A DNA stretch of 64,000 nucleotides from Dermacentor variabilis (GCF_050947875.1 NC_134572.1:128634105-128698104); one strand, 5' to 3'. Positions 29,970 through 39,960 are shown, numbered from the stretch's first letter. Notes: generated by a model from the sequence alone, not told the origin. Numbers and translations are program-made.

Positions 29970-30800
29970 TGGAGAGAGGGCGAGACACAGTTAAATTGAT
30001 TCAATAAAAACAAAATTCCTGGTAAATTTTACATATTCGTGACGAGTTTATTTAATTTTATTTTTATCAATAAATACATTTTTTTCAGCGCCCATCGTTA
30101 CGGGGGGCGTTGACGCCGCTATCACTCGCAATGCAATGCAGCTCTTAATATGTGTAGAAAGAAGCACACGGAAAGTTCCCTTGTTGAAATACGCTACCCT
30201 CACATGTTGTGCTGTTTTGCTTGTCGATGTTAGTCTGAATTTGGTGACGCGGGTAGCTTAATCGCTTCTTAACTTGTTTAGTCAAAAGTAGTGAGTTACA
30301 ACCACCAGATAATTGTTTATTTGTTTTCATGGGACTGCGCTGGCCGACAAGCTTGGCGTCCGACGATAGGACCAGCACTCTTTCTACACCCAAAGCTTTC
30401 GTCGGTCACTAAAGAAAGCATGTTCTGTCCTGTTCTGTTCATGTGCTGAACGACAAGCATTTTCTATGTGCTTGTTCCAATTTAATTTCGAAGTAATTGT
30501 AACACCGCGATATTTTAACTGACAAGATCACCTAACTGCTTTATTTTTTATTTTAAATATAAACACCAGTGGCTCTTTCTTGTTTGATACTGACATACAT
30601 ACGGTTTTTATCAAAACAAACTTTCATGTCCCATTGTTAAGACCAGATGAGTGACACTTTTCGCGCGAGTAAATTGCACGCAGTCATCCGCGAACAGTCT
30701 CACATCAAGAGAAGAATGAACATCTTTTGCAATATCATTAATATATAGCAAAAACAAAATGTCCCAAGACCGAACTCTGTGGGACTCCGAACCTCACAAG
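29970..30800 (-). mobile_element. 3' half of a non-LTR retroelement (RT end and tail)
   Basis: On the minus strand, 30,790-30,640 encodes FGVPQSSVLGHFVFAIYIND and LDVRLFADDCVQF, the RT domain B to catalytic F-A-D-D block of CR1/Jockey-type elements. Further on, at about 30,510-30,440, ITSKLNWNKHIEN-like residues appear as bases in one frame (observed ISRCYNYFEIKLEQAHRKCL in another), and then a C-terminal region. The last part, 30,155-29,970, is the block shared with the window's left edge. The element is 5' truncated and carries many stops. Confidence 0.55.
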
Positions 30801-31430
30801 GATGCAAGTGAACGTGAACCTTAAATCTCTAGAAACTGGGGCCTGTTGTGAAAATATTATCAGTAGCCACCAACTAGCCCAATAGCAAATCTTACATGAA
30901 AAAGAATTTCATTGAAATTTCACGCGACGCTTCAGATGCTACGCATGAAAAAGACATTTTCCTTAATGTTTCTTACCTGCTGCACGTAGAACAAAACAAT
31001 AGAACGATTTAGAAAGCTGAAAGGAATTTGATTTGAAGGCAGCTCAATAAAAGGAAATGGCGTGCTCATCCTTAGTAAAAAAGAACCATGAGAAAGGGAG
31101 AACATCCGCGTTCGGTAGTGTAGGTAACCATAGGTGAACAGACTCATCAGCTTGGTAATTCAAGAAGGCTTCCTAGTACAGCCTGTCGAAAAAACTAATT
31201 GCTCATTAACCGAAATTTATTTTTTAGGAAATTTTTTGGGAAATTTTAGGCTCTTGTAAACTCAGCGCAGGAGTCATGCGACTGTGTTTAAGCCACTCGC
31301 CACTAAGAGCGAAGATTGATAAGCAACAGGTTCTGCTTAAAATAAAACATCAGAACTATTACACTACAAATGAGACCCGTACGCTTTACATGTAAGCAAA
31401 AAAAACTTGGCCCTGTTTACCCTGTTTACT
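30801..31430. other. Unassigned A/T-rich interval
   Basis: No recognised coding motif. A repeated CCCTGTTTAC motif at about 31,412-31,440 leads into the first 200-bp direct repeat. Confidence 0.4.
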
Positions 31431-31628
31431 TACCCTGTTTCTGCGTGAACACCATCGACCGGTCAGATGCATTTCTGCCTGTTTTCGTTGTCCTGGGTGG
31501 CACACGCATCCCATCTTTCCATACACTTAGGCGTCCAAGTCGCCTAGTACGAAATATAGAGTTGCTCAAATCCCGAGCCGGCTCTATGTTGAACCTGTAT
31601 TGATCTGTTCTTTAAACAAAGCATTCTT
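31431..31628. repeat. Direct repeat, copy 1 (198 bp)
   Basis: It matches 31,899-32,102 with about two substitutions and one short indel (GGCTCT against GGCACAGGTGTC). It starts TACCCTGTTTCTGCGTGAAC and ends AACAAAGCATTCTT. It contains TGTCCTGGGTGGCACACG and TACGAAATATAGAGTTGCTC. No coding frame is shared. Confidence 0.9.
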
Positions 31629-31898
31629 ATCTCAGCCATTTCTCAAGCGCGATCTTCGAGGTTCTTGAGAACGATTGTTCACGTTTCCAAGGCTTCATCT
31701 TTACTGGAGGGGTAGCTGTGCCGGTCGAATCCTCATCGATCTGCCAGGTGCCTCGTTCGTACCAGCCGAAATCGCGGAAGGCGGCTCCTGGTATTTTTTT
31801 AAGTGTGCCACGAGCCGTTCAGGACCAAAGCAGGAATTTGCATATATCTCACTGAGAGCAGTGTTCAACGTAAATGTATACCGTTATTTTTGCATCTT
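31629..31898. other. Spacer between the 200-bp direct repeats
   Basis: 270 bp of unique sequence with no motif recognised. An 83-codon frame (31,675-31,926) runs into the second repeat and has no family signature. Confidence 0.5.
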
Positions 31899-32102
31899 TA
31901 CCCTGTTTCTGCGTGAACACCATTGACCGGTAAGATGCATTTCTGCCTGTTTTCGTTGTCCTGGGTGGCACACGCATCCCATCTTTCCATACACTTAGGC
32001 GTCCAAGTCGCCTAGTACGAAATATAGAGTTGCTCAAATCCCGAGCCGGCACAGGTGTCATGTTGAACCTGTATTGATCTGTTCTTTAAACAAAGCATTC
32101 TT
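31899..32102. repeat. Direct repeat, copy 2 (204 bp)
   Basis: See copy 1 at 31,431-31,628. The near identity implies a duplication much younger than the surrounding repeats. The flanks of the two copies differ, so this is either a deletion derivative of a longer tandem array or the paired ends of a small element. Confidence 0.9.
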
Positions 32103-33140
32103 CTCTTATTCCTCGGAGTTAGCCGTCCGTCGGCTTCGTGCTAAATTATGTGTCGCCAACACCGTATATGCTGCATTATTCAAAGTTACCAATCCCGGAG
32201 ATCGCATATCAAAATCAGGCCGGTAATGGATGCGATGCAATTGTAAACTTGGTCGATCTCGGAGAATGTCTAAACAAAACTGGTGACTCAGTGCACCTCC
32301 GTTTGCTCCAGTGCACGACATATGCTCTCTCAGTCACTTTAGTGGGCTGCGTACGAGAGGCTCTATGCCCTAATTTTCTAGCTGACAATGCTATCGCATT
32401 ACAGTTGTTCAGGTACCGCATCTTTTTCGGTTCTTCTCGCTTTATCGTCAGTGTTTAGACAAGATGAGAAATCCAGAAAACACCCACACATTTGTTCTAA
32501 AGAAAGAGAAAGCGCGTAGGAAATTCACAGTTCAGATTACGCATACAAACCACACAACACTGCTTACCGGATAACAAAAGAAAGGCAGAATTTATCAATT
32601 GAGAAGGAAGGTTCGAAGAAGGGAAGCCGCCGATATAAGTGTTCCGCCAAGGAAACTGGTATTTTATGTGCCCAGACATCACAGTTGCTGCTTCGAGGAA
32701 AACGAGAAAAATATTTTGTTGAGCGATGTCCCCTGTTCTACCGCTTTCCATCACTTAATTCTCTTTGAATGGACTCTCTGTAGGTCTTTGAAGTAGGGCG
32801 ATGGGGTGATTGATCGCGCTTCTCAGGAGGTAATAGAAAGTAAAACATTTTTTCCCTACATGCATTACTTCTGTGCACTTGCAACTCTGCCCGCAACGCT
32901 TCCTTGACCACCTACAACACATAGAGTTAGCCATAAAGTCATTCGTGTATCAACGTTGCATACCGCGTAGCCATGCGAACTTGTGCTTGCATTTAAGCAC
33001 TGCGTGCAAACTACATAAGCTTGAAATTAGTTACATAATCGCGTATCATTTCTTTCTTTACGCAGCATTTAAAACACTTCTCAAAAGTTTCGCCTCACAT
33101 GAGTTCTATCAAGTGTGCTAAATCTGCAGAAATCTTCTGG
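32103..33140. other. Unassigned interval
   Basis: No recognisable domain. Short frames at 32,138-32,458 (plus), 32,497-32,754 (minus) and 32,873-33,121 (plus) include a few cysteine pairs but no zinc-finger spacing I recognise. Confidence 0.4.
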
Positions 33141-33543
33141 AAAGAGAGAGAGAAATAAAGCTTTTATTCTCAAGGTTGAGTGGAGTTTTTTTTCCCAGCG
33201 GTGTTGGCTAGCGTGGCGTCTGCTTCGCCGCGACGGTATTAGCCCATTGCGCCAACCGTATCTGGTCTTCCGGGTTGGAAGTTTTCGTCTTCATCTCCCA
33301 CTCTTCGTGTGAAGGCGCTCGCCTAAAGAGTTCTCTCCGGGGAGGGTTCTTTTGAAATCCCCACAAGATGTGATCTTGGTCCACCAGGAGGCAGTTACAA
33401 TGTTTGCAGTTTGGTGGATATTCACCACCGGTCATTGCAGCTAGTCTTTTTGGACTAAGTACAGACCTAGTCTGTACTCTCCTGTGGTTAGTGGCCTGCA
33501 TTCTTGTCAGTGTCTCGAGCGGGGATGGATATATTCGCCTTGA

Positions 33544-34035
33544 TTAGCGGTAATAAATGGTCATTTTGTTAAAGGTGTGGATACCTTCATGTCGGTCAAC
33601 CACGTCGGGCAAGCCCACCTCCCGGTTACTTGCTGCTCGGGCGATTAGGTGGGTGGCCTCATTGCCAGGGTTGCTCGCATGAGCGGGTACCCACACCAAC
33701 TTCAAGTGATTGAGTTCTTTGTTGATGATTCTGAATGCTCGAAGGGAAATGAAACCTGATGTGTAGTTACAAATCGCTGTTTTCGAGTCGGATATAATAA
33801 TCTTGGGGCCAGGAATGGAGGTGCCCATGTCGATGGTGGCCTCTTCCGCCTCCACAATGAAAGATGTCTTTACTGTAGCACAGCTGATGGTGTGTCCTTC
33901 ACCAGTAGTGACGGCTATGGTGTGTCGACCATCACTGGTGCGAGCAGCATCCCCGTATATGGCGGGTTGGTTTTTGTCGCATTGCCAGAGTGTCGCCGCC
34001 CTAGCTTTGCGTCTAGCGCTGTTTACAATTCTCAT
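33544..34035 (-). pseudogene. RNase H (minus-strand I-like element)
   Basis: The 163-codon frame has IYGDAARTSDGRHTIAVTTG (first block, expected Y-T-D-A-S/A; here Y-G-D-A-A keeps the aspartate), VEAEEATIDMG (catalytic glutamate), KIIISDSKTAICNYTSG (S-D-S, aspartate kept), and KLVWVPAHASNPGNEATHLI (W-V-P-A-H-x-x-x-x-G-N-E-x-A, where A-H is conserved and A-D is changed to A-T-H). It is one uninterrupted frame ending in a stop after YYR. Confidence 0.75.
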
Positions 34036-34125
34036 GTTTTTCAGATGCGGGGCGATAAAGATCTTGGTCCGGATAGTGTTAGGTATCCGTTGCTGTTGCG
34101 GGATGTCTAAGGCTGGGCGATACGC

Positions 34126-34480
34126 CTAGGTGTCCAGGATCCGCTGTCCCGCGTGCGTGCCGGATAATCGAACTGTTTGAGCCCATTTGTGGGCCTCTAT
34201 GATTTCTTCAACGTTGTTGTTCACCCCAAGACTCAAGAGTGCCTTCGTATTACTCCATTTTGGTAGCCCAAGAGCCTGTTTGAATAGCGCTCGGATTAGA
34301 CCGTTAATCCGTTCCAAGTCCCTCTTCCTGAGATGCAAGTAAGTGCAGACATACGCCACTCGGCTCTCAAAGAAGCCTAGATTAGTCTGCAGGCATCTTT
34401 CTCTTTAACTCCGTGCCGTCGGTTGGAGGCCCTCCTGAGAAGGTTCAGTAATGTCCCAGCTATAGTTTGGAGTCGCGCTA
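34126..34480 (-). pseudogene. RT thumb/connection region (minus-strand I-like element)
   Basis: The frame 34,359-34,126 reads LHLRKRDLERINGLIRALFK with QALGLPKWSNTKALLSLGVN and EAHKWAQTVRLSGTHAGQRI, the same kind of region as 28,146-28,330 in the plus-strand copy. It is separated from RT by a frameshift near 34,400. Confidence 0.6.
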
Positions 34481-34553
34481 CGGCTTCTTGGTTGTGCGTG
34501 TTTTGCTGGATCCACAATCCTAAAGCTCTGATTTTAGGAACTTGTTGGACAGG

Positions 34554-35111
34554 TTATCCAGCTACCTGCACCTGAATGTGTGCGGGCATATTGGCAGCCG
34601 GATTTGCGGGATTTTTGTTCCGGACTATAAGCAGTTCTGATTTATTCAGCGAACGGCTGAGGCCATTGTTGCGAGCGTGTTTCAGCACTGCGGCAGACGC
34701 TGCCTGCAGTGATTCTGAAATTTCTCCATCCGACCCAGTGCGCGTCCAGATCGTTACGTCATCGGCGTCGACGGCGTGCCAGATATGAAGAATCTCTTTG
34801 AGCTGTCGGGATAAGCCACTCATGGTGGTAATAAAGAGGAAAAGAGAAAGTACTGCTCCCTGTTGTGTACCTGTAGTGCCGAGCTCTATGGTTTTGCTTT
34901 CAATATCGCCTATGCTTACGGTGGCAGTACGCCGCTGGACGAATGTGGTAATATAAGTATATGTTCTCTTACATACGTTCATGTTGGGTACGTCTTCTAG
35001 AATGGCTCGATGTGACACATTGTCAAACGCTTTGTGTATGTCTAATGCTAACACTGTTCGAGTTGCGCGCATAGGCGCTGAATGAAGGATATCATTTTGT
35101 ACCTGCCACAA
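34554..35111 (-). pseudogene. Reverse transcriptase (minus-strand I-like element)
   Basis: A 185-codon frame reads RATRTVLALDIHKAFDNVSH (domain A, with D-I-x-K-A-F-D-N-V intact), YITTFVQRRTATVSIGDIES, GTTGTQQGAVLSLFLFITTM (domain B, G-T-x-Q-G-x-V-L-S), HAVDADDVTIWTRTG, where the catalytic motif reads D-A-D-D instead of Y-A-D-D, and HARNNGLSRSLNKSELLIV. The tyrosine loss and the altered G-T-P-Q-G motif suggest inactivity even without considering truncation. The fingers domain is missing upstream because of the 5' truncation. Confidence 0.75.
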
Positions 35112-35112
35112 T

Positions 35113-35845
35113 CAAGAAAGGGGCTGACAGATGGAATAGCACACTGTGGTATAAAGTTTGTAAACAGGGATAAGGTGCCTCAGAAAGGCTGGCCAACGTT
35201 TCGATAGGAGGACCTATCTTCGTCAAAGGCGGCCTCGTCATCCTCGGCATGTTAGTTTTAAAGGCTTAGTGCAGTGACGTCACGTGCGGGTGTTGTCGCT
35301 CGCGGCTGGTTTTAAAGGGAGAGACTTCAGAGGAAACGAAGCCGACGTCTGTGGGCTTCTTTCCCAAGATGGGGTGACAAGAGCTGAAGAGTGGGAGCGT
35401 GGGGAGAAAACAAAAGAAATAAATTCAGAGAAAAAGGGACAAAGAAGAGGAGGGGAAGCCAGGGTGACACCTAGACAAAAAAAGGAGAGAGAAAGAACAA
35501 GGAAGAGGAAAATTCTTTTTTAAGAAAGACGGGGGCCTAGCAGCGCGTTGGGGATGCGGGAGGTTCGGAAGCATTTAGGACTATCGTTGGCGGAATGTTC
35601 TTGGGGCATTAGAAGAGACGGTCAGGCGGTCAGTGCGCGAGTAACACAAAAGAAAAATTTCAAAAATATATAAAAAGACGTGTTGAAATAGTGACTTGAG
35701 TAGCATAGCAGCAATACGTCAAGTAATTCTGAAGTCGTTAAGATGGCGACGAGGAGTCTGCGGTTCAATGTATGGGGTGAGTGAAAGGCAGCGGCATGGT
35801 CTTTCAAGGAGCATTGCCCCATTCGCTCAGCGTAAGGGTCGCTCA
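35113..35845 (-). mobile_element. Penelope-like element fragment (5'/terminal-repeat region)
   Basis: On the minus strand the block after the hammerhead-like core reads AAACGTTGGCCAGCCTTTCT, GAGGCACCTTATCCCTGTTT and TATACCACAGTGTGCTATTC. I recognise this as the conserved terminal region of a widespread arthropod Penelope-like family, although no RT is present here to confirm it. Upstream lies a long purine/pyrimidine-skewed leader (35,340-35,520) and a GTGACGTCACTGCAC stretch. The fragment sits between two I-like elements of opposite orientation. Confidence 0.5.
35190..35228 (-). ncRNA. Hammerhead-ribozyme-like core
   Basis: The minus strand reads TTGACGAA, then a perfect 6-bp stem GATAGG-TCCT-CCTATC (plus strand 35,203-35,218), then GAAACGTTGG. 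This follows the hammerhead layout CUGANGA, stem II, GAAA, short stem III (AC/GU). C3 of the consensus is U here. Stem I can form only weakly (GCC with GGC). Hammerheads with a minimal stem III are known in Penelope-like elements, where they process element transcripts. Activity is not claimed. Confidence 0.45.
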
Positions 35846-35851
35846 GCGTAG

Positions 35852-36598
35852 GTGTCGTTACAGTCAGGAAGTCAATCCGGCTACAGCACGCTCTCGGGTG
35901 TCTCTCCTCTTGTAGGAGCCTTAGTTTCGAAACATGTTACATGTCGCATGCATACCACTAACATTGACCTTCCTCACCAAATATTGGAAATAATTACGCA
36001 AGGTAAACGCAGTGAGAGTCTGTTTGTACTCAATGCATACAGTTCCCCCCGTTCGCGAACGCACTGTTTTCAGCACCTACTAACAAAATTTGGTAGGTTT
36101 GGACGGGTTTGTGTGGTGGCCGGCAACTTTAACGCTCCGCATACTGCATGGGGTTACGTTAAATCGCAGGCTAAAGGGACCCGCTTATGGAATGCCATCT
36201 GTAACCTGAGATACACACTGCTTACCGACCCAGAGCACCCCACTCGGATGGGCAACAGCGTATCTCGTGACATCTGCCCTGACCTTACCTTCGTGCGCAA
36301 TACTGGCCCGGTCGTTGCGCACCGGCCTTTAGAGGAGCACCTTGCTAGTGACCACTACATTGTAGCGACCACCTTGTCATTACGGGGTGCGCGCAGGCCC
36401 GAGCGAAATGTGCGTATAACGGATTGGGCGAAATTCAGGGAACGTCGCCAGGACCCACCTGAGCGCCAAGGGTACGAACGCTGGCTTGACCCTCTCACAC
36501 AAGATCTAGAGGCCACGACGAGCACACTGCGCACCACAACCGAAACACCAGACATAGACCCGCACTTACTTTATCTTTGGAACGCCCGCAGAGGGTAG
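35852..36598 (+). pseudogene. APE endonuclease, N-terminally truncated
   Basis: The frame starts inside the domain: RSESLFVLNAYSSPRSRTHC (N-x-Y-S-x-P), VCVVAGNFNAPHTAWGYVKS, TRMGNSVSRDICPDLTFVRN and LASDHYIVATTLSL (S-D-H). The G-D-F-N motif reads G-N-F-N, so one catalytic aspartate is replaced. The first catalytic glutamate region is missing because of the 5' truncation. A TAG ends the frame at about 36,598, but the same frame continues as linker into RT. Confidence 0.75.
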
Positions 36599-36826
36599 AC
36601 ACGACGATGTAAATGACAACGCCTCAACCGCAAACTTAGCAAACGTATAGATCAAATTACACGGGAATCTCAGGAGTATGCAGAGATCCTTACGAGGAAT
36701 AACTGGCGAGGATTTTGCGATCGCCTCTCAGGCAAATTCAGCACAGCAAAAACGTGGTCGATTCTTCGCTCACTCACAGATCCCATCACAACAAAGGGAA
36801 AAACATTTCAACAGCTGCACATCCTA

Positions 36827-38185
36827 ATGCACGAGTACAGGGACGATGGCTCGACACTCCTCAGAGAGCCAGAGAAGCATTTCATACCCACAGGTTTGCC
36901 ACCGCAGTACCCTGACTATCCTTATGTAGGCGAGGCGAACGAATTGCTCGATGCAGACATCACGTCTGACGAGGTGCGGGTGGTCCTACAAGACCTACGC
37001 CGCAACACGGCACCGGGAGCCGACCACATCTCATTCGCCACCCTTCGTAACCTCAGTGACGCGGATATTAACCACCTCACCCATATCTTCAATGATTGCT
37101 GGCGTAAGGGCATGCTTCCCCAAGCATGGCGACAAGCCGATATCACACTGATCCCCAAACCGGGCAAGCCTGCTAAGGTTGAAAACTTACGACCCATCTC
37201 CCTAACATCCTGCATTGGTAAGCTCATGGAGCATGTACTCTTGCGTCGTCTGCAGCCCTTGCTCGAAGAAAAATCATTCTTTTCTAACTCTCAATTCGGA
37301 TATCGGGCTCATCTGTCTGCCAAAGATGTGCTTTTACAATTGCGGGAGGAAGTCATAGGACCTCCGTCATCCGCCGAAACGAGAGCACTCATCGCCTTAG
37401 ACCTAAAAGGGGCATTCGATAATGTTGAACATAACCTTATCCTTCGCTATGCTGCACATTCACACTGTGGAATTCGTATGTACAACTATATCCGCGCATT
37501 TCTTCGAGATCGCACAGCCACCGTAGGAATGGGACCGCATCGATCCGGTACGATTCGCCTTGTAGGACGTGGGACACCCCAGGGCTCAGTTCTTTCCCCT
37601 ACTCTATTCAATATCGCGCTCGCAGGGCTCCCCCGGCTACTCGACCAGATCCCTGATGTCGCCTACGCTATTTATGCGGACGACATTACTATCTGGTCGA
37701 CACGGGGTTCCGACGGAGCCATCCAGGACCGACTGCAGCAAGCAGTCGATACAGTTTCCGAGCACGCGAGAAAATGCGGCTTAAGATGTGCTCCGGAAAA
37801 GCCGGAGCTCATAATCATTCGCCCCCGGAGCCGTTCCTCTACTCCCCCTATCACTGTGCACGTGGATGGCACACCGATACCACAGGTTAATCGTGCTCGT
37901 ATCCTCGGCCTACACGTCCAAGCGGATGGCAGGTCAAACTACACTGTTTCCCTTCTATCCAGACAGATTGAACAAATTCTGGCCATGATCCGGAGGGTCT
38001 CCAACAGGCGCTCGGGCCTTCGAGAAGAGGACCTGCTGCACTTGGTGGAGGCATGCGTGATCAGCCGCCTTACATACCATCTCCCATTTCAGCGGTTGAC
38101 CCAAGCGCAACAACTTCGCATAGACGCAATGGTTCGTAAAGCGACAAAGCTTCCACACACCGTCTTCCACACACCGTCTCCTTAA
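36827..38185 (+). pseudogene. Reverse transcriptase, 452-codon uninterrupted frame
   Basis: This is the longest frame in the window. Blocks in order: RRNTAPGADHISFATLRNLS (residues 60-80), LPQAWRQADITLIPKPGKPA with LRPISLTSCIGKLMEHVLL, TRALIALDLKGAFDNVEHNL (domain A, aspartate kept), RGTPQGSVLSPTLFNIALAG (domain B), VAYAIYADDITIWSTRGSDG (catalytic Y-A-D-D), KCGLRCAPEKPELIIIRPRS, and the thumb with ACVISRLTYHLPFQRLT. All RT catalytic residues are present. Translation in this frame begins before the first ATG shown, since the linker upstream (from 36,600) is in the same frame. The end is caused by a 14-bp tandem duplication at 38,151-38,178 plus a nearby indel. Confidence 0.85.
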
Positions 38186-38186
38186 C

Positions 38187-39275
38187 TTAGGGACACATAT
38201 CACACTAGGCGAGCTTCTAGAGGCACATTGGATCAGCCATCGCCAGCGCCTCCTACTCACTCCTACTGGCCGCCATCTTCTCACACGTCTAGGATACTCT
38301 GTCCCACCCCTTGAGTCTGAAACCCGCCCAATGATCTTGTCGTCAGCGATACGCCAAGGACTAAGTATTTATCCATTGCCACGTAATATGCACCCCGAGC
38401 ATGACAAAGGGCGGCGCAAAGCCCGTGTACTATATATTGGCCGCATGCTTGCAAGCATCCCGGAAGCACATACTTTATACACGGACACATCACGCACTCA
38501 AGAGGGCTATACCTCGGTAGTTTTGGATGGCACCAAATCCCTGAGAGACTCTGCTGCAATGCGCGGAACAAATGCCGCTTACGGAGAAATTCTCGGTGTT
38601 GCTCTTGCAATTTGATACCCCATCCGTGTTACTGAGGAAGTGTATATATTGACGGACTCGCAACAGGCATGCCGGGCGTTCCTATCAGGACATGGCATCT
38701 CGAGAGCGGCGCACCCAATTCTCGAACAGATCCCGCAAAATACACCAACCATACCTCCCCGCATCCACTTACTCTGGACCCCTGGTCATACCTCGCTGCC
38801 GGATAACGAACGCGCACATACGGTTGCCCGAGAAATTTCCCTCCTGGCAACTCGGCGTGGTGAGGCGACTAGTTCAGAGTGGGGGGATGCCTTGCTCCGT
38901 TACAAAGACATACACCGTTATTATACACGCATTCGTCGCACCCACGCCGCACCACCGCCGTCCTTCTCGCGGGAGGAAGCAGTGGCATTACGCCAATTAC
39001 AAACCGCAACTTTTCCAAATCTTGTCTCTCTCAATAAATTCTACCCACAGTGTTATGCAGATCGTTGTCCTGGCTGTGGCAGCTCGCCCACTATCTTCCA
39101 CGTCACGATTGAGTGCACTGTAAACCTCTTTCCTCCCTTGCCATCTCTCCTTTATCCCCTACGCAACAAAGAGCTGTGGGACGATGCCCTCCGCGACGGA
39201 CCTCCCGAGGTCCTCCGAGCTGTGATACAATGGGCTCGAAGCATCGCTGGAATCATCTTAGGGACCCTGGACTGA
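38187..39275 (+). pseudogene. RNase H and C-terminal zinc region
   Basis: The frame enters at 38,187 with LGTHITLGELLEAHWISHRQ, continues with LLTRLGYSVPPLESETRP, then RNase H: EAHTLYTDTSRTQEGYTSVV (Y-T-D-T-S, first aspartate), NAAYGEILGVALAI (glutamate), a single TGA at 38,613, EVYILTDSQQACRAFLSGHG (T-D-S-Q, second aspartate), IHLLWTPGHTSLPDNERAHT (W-T-P-G-H, then N-E-R-A-H in place of N-E-x-A-D). Further on, CYADRCPGCGSSPTIFHVTI with C is a C-x2-C...H-x-x-x-x-C zinc motif. Apart from the one stop the frame is open to the end of the element. Confidence 0.8.
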
Positions 39276-39340
39276 GGGTTCCTCCCACACTGCTCTCGCC
39301 ATTCAAATATTATTAATAAAGATGTTTTACTCTCTCTCTG

Positions 39341-39960
39341 TGGTGTTGGTTAAGAAGAAAGACGGCACATGGCGCTTCTGTGTAGGCTACCGTCATCTGA
39401 ACAACATTACTAAGAAGGATATCTACCTGCTCCCACGTATAGACGACGCCCTTGACGGCCTCCACTGCTCCAGCTATTTCTCGTCTATTGATCTTCGTTC
39501 TAGATTGCTGTTGACGATATGGACAGAGAAAAAAACCGCGTTCATCACACCCGACAGCCTATATCAATTTAACGTAATACCGTGTGCATAATGAAACGCC
39601 CGTGCCACCTTTGAGCGTATGGTGGACTCCTTACTCGAAGGTTTCAAATGGTCCACATGCTACTGCTACCTCGACGACGTCATCACCTTCTCGCCAACGT
39701 TCGATACTCACGTTGAGCGTCTAACAACTATGCTTGATGTATTTCGAAAAGCGAAGCTGCAAGTTAATTCGTCCAAATCTCATTTTGGCCACCATCAAAT
39801 TACTCTTCTGGGCCATCTCGTTGACGCTTCAGGCGTACAGCCTGATCCCGACAAAACTCGTGCTGTCCGAGACCTTCCGGTTCCGAAGACAGCCGCAGAC
39901 GTCCGAAGTTTTGTAGGGCTATGCTCATACTTTGGTCGTTTTGTTCCAGATTTTGCGACA
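39341..39960 (+). pseudogene. Gypsy reverse transcriptase
   Basis: VVLVKKKDGTWRFCVGYRHL (V-D-Y-R-x-L-N region with D changed to G), KKDIYLLPRIDDALDGLHCS, YFSSIDLRSRLLLTIWTEKK (domain A aspartate in S-I-D-L; G-Y-W altered), AFITPDSLYQFNVIPCA followed by TAA-TGA, NARATFERMVDSLLEGFKWS, TCYCYLDDVITFSPTFDTHV (catalytic Y-L-D-D intact) and FRKAKLQVNSSKSHFG. RT makes the cDNA in the particle. Both stops lie between A-F-x-T-P-x-x-L-Y and the F-E-R-M helix. Confidence 0.85.

Larger units (their letters stand above)
33141..35112 (-). mobile_element. I-clade-like non-LTR element, 5' truncated (minus strand)
   Basis: On the minus strand: RT from domain A onward (35,111-34,554), thumb/connection (34,359-34,126), RNase H (34,035-33,544), a C-terminal zinc motif (about 33,420-33,340), then the 3' end GAATAAAAGCTTTATTTC followed by a TCTCTCTCTC run at about 33,152-33,141. 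The truncation point at about 35,112 abuts a Penelope-like fragment. The arrangement matches the elements at 25.4-29.3 and 35.85-39.34 kb, but it is more decayed. Confidence 0.7.
35850..39341 (+). mobile_element. I-clade-like non-LTR element, 5' truncated (plus strand)
   Basis: ORF2 runs in one frame from 35,852 to 38,185 (endonuclease, linker, RT) with only two stops, near 36,596 and 36,613. RNase H (38,187-38,720) and a C-terminal zinc region up to 39,275 follow in a second frame. The 3' end is ATTAATAAAGATGTTTTA followed by CTCTCTCTCTG at 39,329-39,340. The 5' end starts inside the endonuclease. The 3' end directly abuts gypsy RT sequence. Confidence 0.8.

Noticed and set aside
31431..32102. 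LTRs of a small LTR retrotransposon
   Set aside because: The repeat ends lack clear TG...CA termini and no primer-binding site or target duplication was seen; left open as a finding rather than called.
35284..35523. Charged 79-codon frame (KGQRRGGEARV) as a nuclear protein
   Set aside because: It lies in the purine-skewed leader of the Penelope-like fragment and is low-complexity sequence.
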